In this document: positions 25,075 through 36,280 of the stretch, one piece after another
Layout of the letters: each line of letters begins with the position of its first letter
Position numbering within the stretch: the stretch's first letter is position 1
NCBI GenBank assembly: GCA_013398175.1
Contig: VZRZ01006827.1
Location: 329,073-393,072 of the forward strand
Length of the DNA stretch: 64,000 bases
Source: Climacteris rufus
Taxonomy: Eukaryota; Chordata; Aves; Passeriformes; Climacteridae
Direction: 5' to 3'
The notes under the pieces: generated by a model
The model's database searches: none
Seen by the model: the letters and a program-made list of their open reading frames with translations, nothing else
What the model was told of the DNA's origin: nothing
Made by a program: the position numbers and the translations under genes

Positions 25075-26033
25075 NNNNNNNNNNNNNNNNNNNNNNNNNN
25101 NNNNNNNNNNNNNNNNNNNNNNNNNNNNNNNNNNNNNNNNNNNNNNNNNNNNNNNNNNNNNNNNNNNNNNNNNNNNNNNNNNNNNNNNNNNNNNNNNNNN
25201 NNNNNNNNNNNNNNNNNNNNNNNNNNNNNNNNNNNNNNNNNNNNNNNNNNNNNNNNNNNNNNNNNNNNNNNNNNNNNNNNNNNNNNNNNNNNNNNNNNNN
25301 NNNNNNNNNNNNNNNNNNNNNNNNNNNNNNNNNNNNNNNNNNNNNNNNNNNNNNNNNNNNNNNNNNNNNNNNNNNNNNNNNNNNNNNNNNNNNNNNNNNN
25401 NNNNNNNNNNNNNNNNNNNNNNNNNNNNNNNNNNNNNNNNNNNNNNNNNNNNNNNNNNNNNNNNNNNNNNNNNNNNNNNNNNNNNNNNNNNNNNNNNNNN
25501 NNNNNNNNNNNNNNNNNNNNNNNNNNNNNNNNNNNNNNNNNNNNNNNNNNNNNNNNNNNNNNNNNNNNNNNNNNNNNNNNNNNNNNNNNNNNNNNNNNNN
25601 NNNNNNNNNNNNNNNNNNNNNNNNNNNNNNNNNNNNNNNNNNNNNNNNNNNNNNNNNNNNNNNNNNNNNNNNNNNNNNNNNNNNNNNNNNNNNNNNNNNN
25701 NNNNNNNNNNNNNNNNNNNNNNNNNNNNNNNNNNNNNNNNNNNNNNNNNNNNNNNNNNNNNNNNNNNNNNNNNNNNNNNNNNNNNNNNNNNNNNNNNNNN
25801 NNNNNNNNNNNNNNNNNNNNNNNNNNNNNNNNNNNNNNNNNNNNNNNNNNNNNNNNNNNNNNNNNNNNNNNNNNNNNNNNNNNNNNNNNNNNNNNNNNNN
25901 NNNNNNNNNNNNNNNNNNNNNNNNNNNNNNNNNNNNNNNNNNNNNNNNNNNNNNNNNNNNNNNNNNNNNNNNNNNNNNNNNNNNNNNNNNNNNNNNNNNN
26001 NNNNNNNNNNNNNNNNNNNNNNNNNNNNNNNNN
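25075..26033. other. Assembly gap, 959 N
   Basis: A run of N in the middle of the presumed ELK3 CpG island. GC-rich avian promoters are often missing from short-read assemblies. All or part of ELK3 exon 1 is probably inside. Long open frames spanning the gap are artefacts of unread bases. Confidence 0.99.
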
Positions 26034-28949
26034 AAAAAAAGAAAAGCACAAAAAATGTTTGTAAGGGAAGGAAAAAAAAAAAAAAAGAGAGAGACCGAGA
26101 GAAAGGGAGAGAAAGTGGAGAGTTGTTGTTGGATCTGGCTTTGCTGAAGGTTAGAGGGACTCTGATGCTGCAGGGGGAAAAAGTTCCCTGAATTTTCCAC
26201 TGGCTGCAGGAAGAGAGCCCATTTAGTCATGGCTAAGTAATGTCTGCACACACACCAACTAATCTCATTAGGAGTTTCCGTTCCCTAACACAGGAGGGTT
26301 TTGTGAAGCCTTGTCAGCCTTTCTAACGTTGCAGTTGAAAGGGAGACAAGTTACATCTTTATTTACTTAGGAGTGTAGTGCTAAGACAATTTTATATAAT
26401 GTAGCATCTTTTCAGTCATGAGCACTGCAATTTCAAAAGCCAATGGTTACATTTAATTTCAAGCAGAAAGTTGTGGTTCATCTCGTATTTTGCTCATATA
26501 GACTTTCCAATTATTTCAGATTAACGTAATTTGCGCATAAGTATTTCCATTGGGTGAAGCACATAAATGGGGTAGCAGAAGTCTGTGTTATGATAAACAT
26601 ATTCTGTGCATCTCTGACAATTGTATGTAATTGTGACGTTAAAAGACTTTTGAGCCCAGATACTGAAGTGATGGCTGTATTTGAAAAGTATATTCATATA
26701 GCCTTCCTGTCTTGGTGCTTTACATATCTATTTTTCAAATGATTTTATGCATACTTTTGATGTAATGGTTTGTGTAATTATTTTATAATGATTTATTTTC
26801 ACAGTGGTCATGAAAGAAGTCTATGTTCAAAATTAGAAAGATTTTTACCATGCCCCACCAGTCTTTAAATTAGAAGTAACAACTTTTTATGGAAAAAAAA
26901 AAAGCCTGGAGCAGACAAAGAAAATGGATCCTTGTGCTAAAGGAAATGTCAATAAATGTGAATAAAATGGCATGCAATAGGAAATGACACTTAACTACTT
27001 ACTTGAATTATCATGTGATAACATTAATTTAGCAAATATGCAAAAAAAGTAGTGCTTGCAGTACACCACGTGTTTACCTCTGAGGATCTTCAGTGTTTCC
27101 TGTACTTCATATGTCGAAGTGGCACAGAAAAGTTCTTCATTAACATCACTTTACAGAGGACTTCTATTAGTGGATTAGTGACACAATCTCCAGACACAGA
27201 TGCTTCTTGATTTTCTAGCCAGGCAGTGTAGAATTTTTAGAATAGTGTACACACCAGAAAATGCCTAATCTTTCTTTCAATCAAATGCAGTCATCATGCA
27301 GTGAGAGACTCTTTTCCAGTTTTGGAGGTTTATTTCTGTTGTAAAAGTCTAAATTTTAGAGAAAGAAGTGCAGTACTGGACATAATGTTCAAAAATGTTG
27401 AATATGTTATGCAACAGTTAGTGTGGTGTACAACACCAAAACTTTGTAAAGAGTGTTTCCTGGCTCTTATTATCTCTCTTTGAAATATGAACATTAAATT
27501 GTTCACTTATTGCATTAAATATTGCTGAAACTTCAGTGTGCTGTCTTCTGAATCAATGTAGAGGAAGCACACATGTTCATACATACCTATATATATGTAG
27601 ACTATCCACACTATATAAATTTCATATGTTGTGCTTGCTCAACGTAAGTGTAAAACATCTTGATGTCCTCATAGGAGAACAGAGGTAGTAGTAGTGTACT
27701 TTGTGTTGTGTGTTCTGTAAATTGGAAAGACTGAATGAGAAGTAATCCATAGATGTGTTAAAAATACAAGTTCTGTCTGGAATAGAAAAAGAATTCCGAT
27801 ATTATACAGTGCATGGTAGTTTCCACTCAAGTGCTAAAAAAGTATTAAAGGTGTTTTTACTGTAAATATAATTCTATTCTTCACCTGCTTTAATTTACAA
27901 AATACAAAAGTGTGTTAGGAGTATATATTGTCTGCTAAGTGTTATCATCATTGCTTACGTCTCGATTTTTCCAAGTCAACTCTGTGAGTTGTTCCTAAAA
28001 AGAAAAAACCTACAGGCTTTTATCCTTTCTGATATCACCAACTCCACCTAGATGCAACAGCTGAAATAAGCAACTCAGACTCAAGGGAGAAACTCAGCTG
28101 CAGCCTTCCTCATAACTGTTTATAACACTGCACATGGACACTTTTATATGTAGAAACAAAAATGTATTTTGTTTTATTCATTAGCAGTTCTCAGTGCTTA
28201 CTGATTCACAGTGTTTTTTTGCTCCTGTTGCTTAATGTCATTTCATTAAGCTTAAATAATGGAAAGAAATCAAGTATCTCACTCCAAAGACTAAAGTCTT
28301 TCCCCTTTGTTGTGCAGAAAATTCAGTTAGGTAAATTTATCTACTTGTTGTAATGCCCTTCTTGGGATGGAGATATTCTTATGACAGAGTTCTTCTTTGG
28401 GGCAGGTATTATTGATCAAGTGAACACAAATATTGATCAAAAACTGGTTCTGAAAGACTTAACACAGAATGAAAGTAAATTTTCAGGTTCATCAAGGTGC
28501 ATGGACCTTGTTGCTTGCTCTGAGGCTCATATGTAGGAAGGCAGGCATATATAATATGGACATGGAGGTCCATCAGCTGTACAGAAAATACAAATCTTAG
28601 CCTTAGGAATGCAATCACATGACAATATGTTGCTTCAGAAGAAAGAAATAGGTGCCAAAATAAACAGACATTTGGCTACTAAAGATAAGGGAGCACGGGA
28701 TAAGGGTGGGAGCACCAACACATGGCTATTTGTGATTTCTGTATTTATAAAAAGGGGTTTTAGCCAGTGTGTTTTGGTGACTTCATCTAAAATCTGTAAG
28801 TTCATGTAGTTACCATTATCTCTCTAAGAGGTTCTCTGTCATAATGCTAAATAGTCTAAGATAGTGAAGAACCGATAAATTAGCTAGTACTTCCCATAAA
28901 GAAATGTCAGGTTGGACTCATTTGTACAATCGAGGTGATTTATCAGTCT

Positions 28950-29230
28950 GTGGTTTTTTTCTGGTGGAGGTGGCTCCAATGCACGGCGTGCCCGGACGCT
29001 GCTGCTGGGATCCATTTTGGCGCTGTGGCACTGATTCCAGGACAGTTCTCCCGGGCCAGTTGCAGAGAGTGCTGTTGGTTTGGAGCTGCCGTGTGTCTTT
29101 GGGAACCACACCCCGTGGTTCTTGCCACAGGCTGTCGCTGCCGGGCCTGTGGAAGCCGTGTTGCGCCGTGTGGCCCTGCCTTGATTCACCCGGGCTTTCT
29201 CCTCCGTGTTTCCCACAAGGGGCAATCTCA
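28950..29230. other. GC-rich islet of unknown origin inside intron 1
   Basis: About 280 bases with high GC and several CG dinucleotides sit sharply bounded in AT-rich intron sequence. Frames of 108-115 codons are open on both strands, as expected for stop-poor GC-rich DNA, and none resembles a protein I recognise. It could be a retroelement fragment (for example part of an LTR), an internal CpG-island promoter or an enhancer. I cannot assign it, and no terminal repeats or target duplication are clear. Confidence 0.5.
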
Positions 29231-29567
29231 TAGGCTGGAATCATTAGACAGATGTTTACTTCATCTGTGGCTTGTTAAATGAATCAATGAATATTCTGGA
29301 GGCTGTTGAGAGCTCTTGAAAGACTGACTACGTCTGTTCTCATGTTGAAGTATTTTGTCGAATAATGAATGATTAAAGATTTAGTCACGATTTTGAGGAG
29401 GATGTCAAGGTGTAGGCACAGGAAGTCCAGCTCACTGCACTGCAAAATACAAGGCTGCACGGATGGAAAGGAAGCAGATGAAGCACAAAGTGCCTCTCAT
29501 CTATGCACTTCACAAAAAGGAATTCATTTTTGTCCTTAAATCTTTCTGTAATGCACTGTGATTTTAT

Positions 29568-29764
29568 ATGCCAGTAATTATATCGGATTTCAGGTTCTTG
29601 AGGGTTTGCTGTTAAGAATGAATTTTAATTCAAAAGCTCTTTGAGGGAGACTTGCTGCTTTTCTAAAAGAAAACTAAAGAAAACACCTGCCATAAGCATT
29701 GATATGAAAGTATCATGAAGGGACTACCTGCCAGCTAATTCAATGCCAGTTAATAATTATATCG
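29568..29764. promoter_or_regulatory. Candidate conserved regulatory block with repeated TAATTATATCG
   Basis: ATGCCAGTAATTATATCG at 29568-29585 recurs as ATGCCAGTTAATAATTATATCG at 29743-29764. Both contain TAATTA, the core of homeodomain sites, and the second is followed by CAATTATGCATTTTTAATTT, rich in homeodomain/POU-like strings. AT-rich blocks of this kind are typical of developmental enhancers, but no conservation data are available here. Confidence 0.25.
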
Positions 29765-32700
29765 TCAATTATGCATTTTTAATTTTGTATGAATACTGCA
29801 GTACTTTTTTTTCACTACCAAAATGTACCCTGGAGCTGTCTATCTGCTTGAGAGGTGCAATTCATGGGCAGTATCTCATATTATACTAAACAACTAAATA
29901 TTTAAGCAACATTTGAAAGCTATATTGCAGTTAAGAACACCAGAGACCAATTTTGACATGCCCTACACAGGTACAACTCAGCTGAAAATGATATTTTTTC
30001 ACTCTTACAGAGTCAGAGTTCCCAACGCCACGCCTGTTTGTGGGCTGCTTCCTCAAGTAGCATCGCTGTGATTATCTAGAGCAGTGGGGTTTGTCCTTTT
30101 TGTATCTGTGGGTCCATAATTATTTCTGAGCAGTTGCACCTACTGTGGTAGTGCTGCAGTACTTCTGCCTCAGTGTCAGGAGGAAGGTCCCTTGACCCCT
30201 GTGTGCATGTGTCGAAACCTGTTCAACTGTGTGATGACACCTATGCACTTTTACAATAAATATCAATCACCTGTGTAAAGAAAGGTTTCTGAAGATTATT
30301 GCACATGATCTGTCTACATCTGAGCAGTTAGATACAGCTCAGGATCCTCAGGAGAAGAGTCTCTGTAGGAAGCCACAAACTTACTTTTTTTGATCCTTTA
30401 AAGCACTTAGGCATGTATTTACTTTTGAGTGTGTCAGCACTTCTGTTAATGCACTGAGACTAGCTGCATGCTGAATGTAGTTAAGCTGCTGGAGTAGTTC
30501 TTGCTCTGTGAAGGGTCCTCCTAGTCTTCCATAGCTTTGCTCTAAATTGTGCAATGTCAGGATGTACTGAGTGTGTGAATGATACTGCCTATTCCATGGC
30601 TTCCCCCAGACCCATTTCAGAGAGTCATTGAAATTGTGGCTGTGTCTGCTTACCAATTTACTACTCGATATTTGAAGATTCAAAATAGAACTTGGATGAT
30701 CTTTGCAAATACCAGTTTACTACATGTTAATGTATTTTGGCTGTCCTGCAAACAGCCCTTAGTTTCCTGAGCTTTAAAGTATACAATTTTCTTATCTTGT
30801 GAATCCTAACTTGAAGATCATTTGATGTACTATGAAAGGAAAGCTTGTGTCTTACACATTGTCTTTTAGTTTTTCCTCTTCTTAAATTATGTAATGAATA
30901 ACATGTAATTTTTATTATTATTGCCAATAATTCAAAATCGGTAAAAGCTTTCTAGGCACTAACCTAAGTATCAAGTCCCGTTAATACAATTTTACAAGAT
31001 GGGTCTTCTTCTGGAAACATTAGTGAATAAGCAAAGATGTTTGTGCAAAACATGCTTTCACAATTGTACACAAAAGAGTAGAGTTGGATTATATCCTTCA
31101 TCTAAAGAATCTAAATGTTTTTAATCAAATGTCCTCCTATAAGTTTCCCATCCTCATTTTGCAACACAGCTGATAGTTCATCTGGAAAACAGATTTCTAT
31201 TCCACATCCATTTGCCTCTAATGTGGTGACAGCACCTCTTTACTATGTCTCTGTATATTTCTTCTTTTTTGTTGTTGTTTTTTTAAATGAAAATTGATCA
31301 GATGTATTTCAGTTTAAGCTTTTTGAGAAGGATGCTAATGACTGTTATTGTTTTTAAATGTTTATATTGTGGTAATGTTGAGTGGCCTTTGCTGTATCAA
31401 GTCACAATACAGCACAAACAAAAAGTTTATAGACTGAAGTATCACCATTATCTCTTCCCAGCAATTAACAGTAATTCATGTGAAGAAACGATCTTTAAAA
31501 AGCATTTAGAAAATAAGAACAAATTCCCTTTGCAGCCCAGTTAGTGAAATCTGGAGAAAGTTGACTACCTTGAGAGAATTTCTTCCATGCTACACTAATA
31601 TAACTGAGATGAGAATGTGGGTTTAGATTCTAGATATAGACCTCTGTGAAGTCTGGTGACTCAAAGCAGACTCAGAGCAACTGGCCTGTGTGGTTAGTTT
31701 AGCAAGCTGCCAGTATGGAATAGGGCTGGTATAGAAAGCAGGACTGCAGCACTCCTTCGGTACTACCTTAGGTACAGTGCTGAAGCTCTGTGATAAAAAC
31801 TCTTGCAAAACAAAGCAGTTTGATTCCCTGGGACTAGGGTGCAATAATGCTGACTGTGCAGTCTCATCCAAGTTGAGGAGAGGGAATAGAGTCTTTGCAT
31901 TTTATTGGAATGTGTAACCTTATACAGAATTCAGCATACAAGTCAAAATAGTGGCTGTTACGTATCCTGAGCAGCAGAGACATTAACAAACCAGTTGGTG
32001 TATTGATGTCACTTCTAAACATATGCAATCTGAGCACTCTGTATATAGCAAAGTTTGCTGTAATCATTGGAACAGTGTCTCAATTGTCTTTCATTCATAG
32101 TTCACAGCAGCTGTGGGAATTAGTTTAGGCACACAGGACAGAGACAGTACAGGAGAGTGACAACCAGATCTTCTCTTGGCTGAAATCTCATGTATTCTGT
32201 GATACAGTCTGTTGGGTTTAATGAACAATGTTAGGTGAAACATGCAGATGTGACCTGCAGATTCTTGTGGGTGTAGTAGGCAAGTGAATAGTGTCAGAGA
32301 TAAAAATATTTTAATTGGATTTTGGTTTATCTTAGTGCACAATAAATATGCATATTAGAACTTTGATTAGTACTGAGAAAGAAGAATAGCAGATCCTGGA
32401 GATTTTTACATTTTTTACTGAGAGATAATAAAAATACAGATCTTGACTGGTGCTGTGACAAGTTGCTCATTTTTTTATGGCTAAAGAATTTACACCCTGG
32501 CTCATGCTCCAAGAACTACTGCAATATAGCTAATGTTGGGAAGAAACTGTCCACGTAAAGTGATTCTATATTTGTAGATTACCATCTGCTGAACTGTGTT
32601 ACACCGTTTTTGGTATAATACTATGGCCAAGTCCCCTTGCAACATGACAATATACAGATAAGCCTGAACGTTATGTAATAGTTCAATGGCTCATTCTGCT

Positions 32701-34249
32701 AATCCAGCAAATTCTGAAAATTCAGCTTGCATCAGAAGACAAGTCTGACTAGCAGTCTAAGCTGTGATGATCTTGCTGTGCTTCAGGTTTCATGAAAATT
32801 GCCAGCCACCTTGGTTTTCCATAATAGAACTCCAAGGACTGTTTCCTGTCCTTTTGGCCAGGTTCCTCTCTGCCCACAGTATGAAAAAGACCTGTTTGTT
32901 TATTTAAGTTTTAGTCTAGGAAAAAATCAGTGGCAAGGGGAAGGTGAATTTAAACATCTGAATATGAAATGCATCAAAGCAACCTTTGAGACAGCAGATA
33001 GTAATAATAAACGTTTAACATATTAGAACCACTAGCATAAGTTACAAAGCATTCGGTCTATTGTTGCAAAATTGAAAATTTTAATACTTCATTTAAAGAA
33101 GAGAGTACAGATAAAGCATTTACATTTGGGAGTAATCATCATTTGATATGTCAAGTAAACTTTCAGAATAGCCACTGTTCCTGGAGGTTGGAACCTCTGC
33201 CCTCTGTAGCTCTGGGACCATCAGAAATTTTATACAGGACGGTCAAGTAATGATGATCTGTGTCCTACTGATGCCGACAAAAATATAAGAGAAAGTCATA
33301 TGGGAAAAATAAACATATAGGACTGGCTTTGAAAGCAGGAGTCCCTCAGATTGCAGCGGAGCATGTTGCCAGCATGCCACAGATGTGCACCACATGAGCA
33401 GACAGAAAGCAGTGTGAGGAGCCTGCGCTCATTTTATGTCTGTCCCAAGGTGAACGGTTGGAGCCATTACGGATTTATGCACTTCTGTTTACAGCTAGCT
33501 TTAGAAAGAATTCAGCAGGTTATTTTTTAAGCCTTTCACAGAGAAGCAAGTAGCTATTTTCCCTCCTGCTAAGGGCTTTTACTCCAGTGGGATTAAAACT
33601 GTTTCTTGTACTGCGTTCTTAGGGAGATTGTGAACACACTCGTGTTTTAAAGGCGGTGTCATCACACCTCTGCTTGGCAGGCAATCAGTCCTTTGTTGTA
33701 TTAGTTTGGGAGATGGCAGAACTTTCTTCCTTTGGACATCTGCCTCTGCTTTTCTTTGACTTAGTTAAAAAAATTAAAAACTGCAAACATGGTATTACCA
33801 AATGTACCAAGTGTTACTGGATGTATGTGTGAATGCTTTCTTTTCTGCAGTGGAACTGGATGTTGTCCCTTAATATTTTGCTAGGTCTTGCTGCTGTCTC
33901 TTTTGTGTTGCTCTTAACCACAGGGAGTCTGTTTATTTTTTTAAATGTGCTGGGCCATAGCAGTGGGTATTCTTGCTTGAGAATGAGACCTTGTAATTTT
34001 TTACTGTAAATAATGTTTTAAATTAGGATTTAAAGTAAAGAGACGACTACTATACAGGAGTGGCAGAGTAGTCATACCTCGTGTGACTCTGTTAGGTACA
34101 TCGGCCAGCAAGACCCTCTGTGCTTTTTTGGCTCATCCTTAAACCAGTCTGTGTTTGTGTGGCAATATTGCTGTAGTTTTGCAGTAAATCGGAACTTGTG
34201 CGCTGGGGCTTTTTCTAAACTTTCCACTGGGTGGTGCTGCAGGAATTAC

Positions 34250-34275
34250 TTTTTTTTTTTTTTTTTTTTTTTCAG
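34250..34275 (+). repeat. T23 tract ending in CAG, resembles a 3' splice site
   Basis: Twenty-three consecutive T followed by CAG form an ideal polypyrimidine tract plus acceptor on the ELK3 sense strand within intron 1. The following bases (TTGAATCTGCATTTCCCAG) have no recognisable coding content. It could serve a cryptic or untranslated exon but is as likely a plain homopolymer. Confidence 0.5.
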
Positions 34276-36260
34276 TTGAATCTGCATTTCCCAGAAAGAC
34301 GCCTCTAAAATATAATAGGAGGAAGTCCTGATTTAGAAAGTTTTTGCAGTTTCAACACAATGGAAGGGCTTGGAGGATGCTCTGACAGGAAATGTCCTGG
34401 TTGCTGGATGTGGAAAAATTACCAGCATTCTGTATCATACACACAGTCGGTTCCCTAAAGTGTCCTGGGTATGGATTGCACCACTAGTTTGATTTATCAC
34501 CTTTAATAGAGAAAGTTCTGCATCAAATGAAACGGGGTATATTTACACACTTAGTTGACAGCTTAATTTTTCAAGCCCAATTGAATTAGCAGTAAGATCT
34601 CCTTTGATGAATATTTGAAAACTTTCTGAGTAAACAAATTGATAATTTGTTTTTCCTCCTTTCTGGCAGAGTCACTAACTCCTCACCAACCACATCCTAT
34701 TTATCACCCTTGAAGCATCTCTGTTGAGAAATAAAGTGTTAGGACTGACTCAGCCTTTTCTTTCAAATAGTTCTGAGCAAACATTTGGGCAGATTTGGCA
34801 ATTGTCCTTAACCTCTCATGATATACTCATTGTTATACAGATGAATTTTCAGTGAAAAATGTTATGGCTGACTGATTTTTATATTATTTTGGGAAAGTTT
34901 TCTTTCTTGATCGACACTCTTCTTAATTAATTCTGTAATTAAATGCAAAACAGGTGTACTTAAATTTTTTATAGAAACTAAAACAAAAAATAGAAAAATT
35001 ATCTGAGAGGATTTATAAGCTTTTCAACTTTTCATATGGACATTCACTTTAGAACTATGTTTAGAATGTATATAGAGTCTGCCATATTCCATGTTTTTCT
35101 CTCTATATACTCTTTGATATTTTATATTGGATGAAATTAATTTGGTAATTTTCAACAAGAGGGTAAAAAAACCTCATATAACTGTTTATTTTGTAACTAT
35201 TAATAAACTTTAAAATTAATTTAGTTAAGTAAAATCTCTATTTCTGGTTTTGAGAAATGGTGGTTAAAAAAATAATGGCAAAACAGTCACATTCTTGCAC
35301 ATGCTGTTGCAGCAGTCATCTCAAGGGTTAAAATGAACCTGAGACACTTAGAAAAATAAAACCAGAGCTGCTATTACAAACTGGGACAGATGTAGGAGGC
35401 CAGGTTTCCTGTGGCCCATTTTCCAGTTTCCTGGCTGCAACCTGCAGAAATAAAGGAAGCCAAATGCTAACGTGAATGAGAAACTAACAATGCCCCACGT
35501 CACGGTGCTTGGAGAAACGTGCTGCACAGAATTAGGGTACAAAAGCAGTAAATGGACCTACAAAAAATACACTCACGTTTTCCAGAGTAGTGGCAATGGT
35601 ACAAAAAGGCATCTGTTACTGAGAAATGCTGTGTGCTTGCAAAAGCACACTCGTGCCTGTAAGGGAAATGTAAGTGGAGGTGTGTGCCTGCTGTGATGGG
35701 GCATACAAAAAGGAGCTGGATCTTTTGCAGCTGCTTTGGCTACAGAAGGAATCAGCAGTTTCTTCATATGCTAAGGGAAATTAATTTCCCTGCCCTGACT
35801 CAGCCTCTTAATCCTTTTCATGTACATGTCTGATCACCATCTCTCTGTGACTACTTATAGGGCAAAATGCTGGCTAACACCTTTTATGTTTTCCTGATTT
35901 AATTGATCTCTGGCTCGTTTTTTTTTCAGCCTCTGGGCACCCCAGCCAGTCTGTCCCACTCAGCTGTCCCTCTTCTGCCCCAAGTCCCGTGACCTGGTTT
36001 ATAGCTCAGGCTCCCAGATGTTCCTCTGCAAACCCTCTAAAGCAAAAGGGACTGGTTTTGATCCTAATGCCTGGAGGGATTCCTAGTTTTAGCCTTCAGA
36101 ACTTGTTCATGTTGATTGTCCAGGATCAGCAGTTTCTCTCTTTATTAGAAAGGCTGTAGGAGAGCTAACATAGAGTGGGAGAAAGAATCCAAGTAGGAAA
36201 CCTGGACTACATGGGAGAACAGAGCTGTATTACAACTATAACACAGTTGTATGGAAGCTA

Positions 36261-36280
36261 AGGACTTCTGCAGAAGTCCT
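36261..36280. repeat. Perfect 20-bp palindrome
   Basis: AGGACTTCTG is immediately followed by its exact reverse complement CAGAAGTCCT with no spacer, centred on a PstI-type CTGCAG. A perfect palindrome of this size is expected by chance only about once per million bases of random sequence, so roughly 0.06 per window. It might bind a dimeric factor or be chance. Confidence 0.98.

Larger units (their letters stand above)
24296..26230 (+). promoter_or_regulatory. ELK3: ELK3 CpG island, promoter and exon-1 zone (mostly gapped)
   Basis: Base composition changes abruptly near 24300 from AT-rich to GC-rich with dense CG dinucleotides, continuing to the gap at 25075. After the gap (26034-26230) the sequence is purine-rich, of the kind common in vertebrate 5' UTRs. 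No TATA box is evident. ELK3 in mammals has a non-coding first exon, and here exon 2 contributes only two bases before the ATG, so an upstream exon is required and this is the only CpG-island-like region 5' of it. Possible exon-1 donor sites are GTAGGT at 25048, GTAAGG at 26061 and GTTAGA at 26150; the gap could hide the real one. Confidence 0.7.

Noticed and set aside
25006..26251. Very long open frames on both strands across 25.0-26.2 kb
   Set aside because: They exist only because the 959 N bases contain no stop codons; no real sequence supports them.
28904..29282. Islet frames of 108-115 codons as a gene
   Set aside because: Open on both strands because GC-rich DNA has few stops; no similarity to a known protein. 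Kept only as an unexplained islet.
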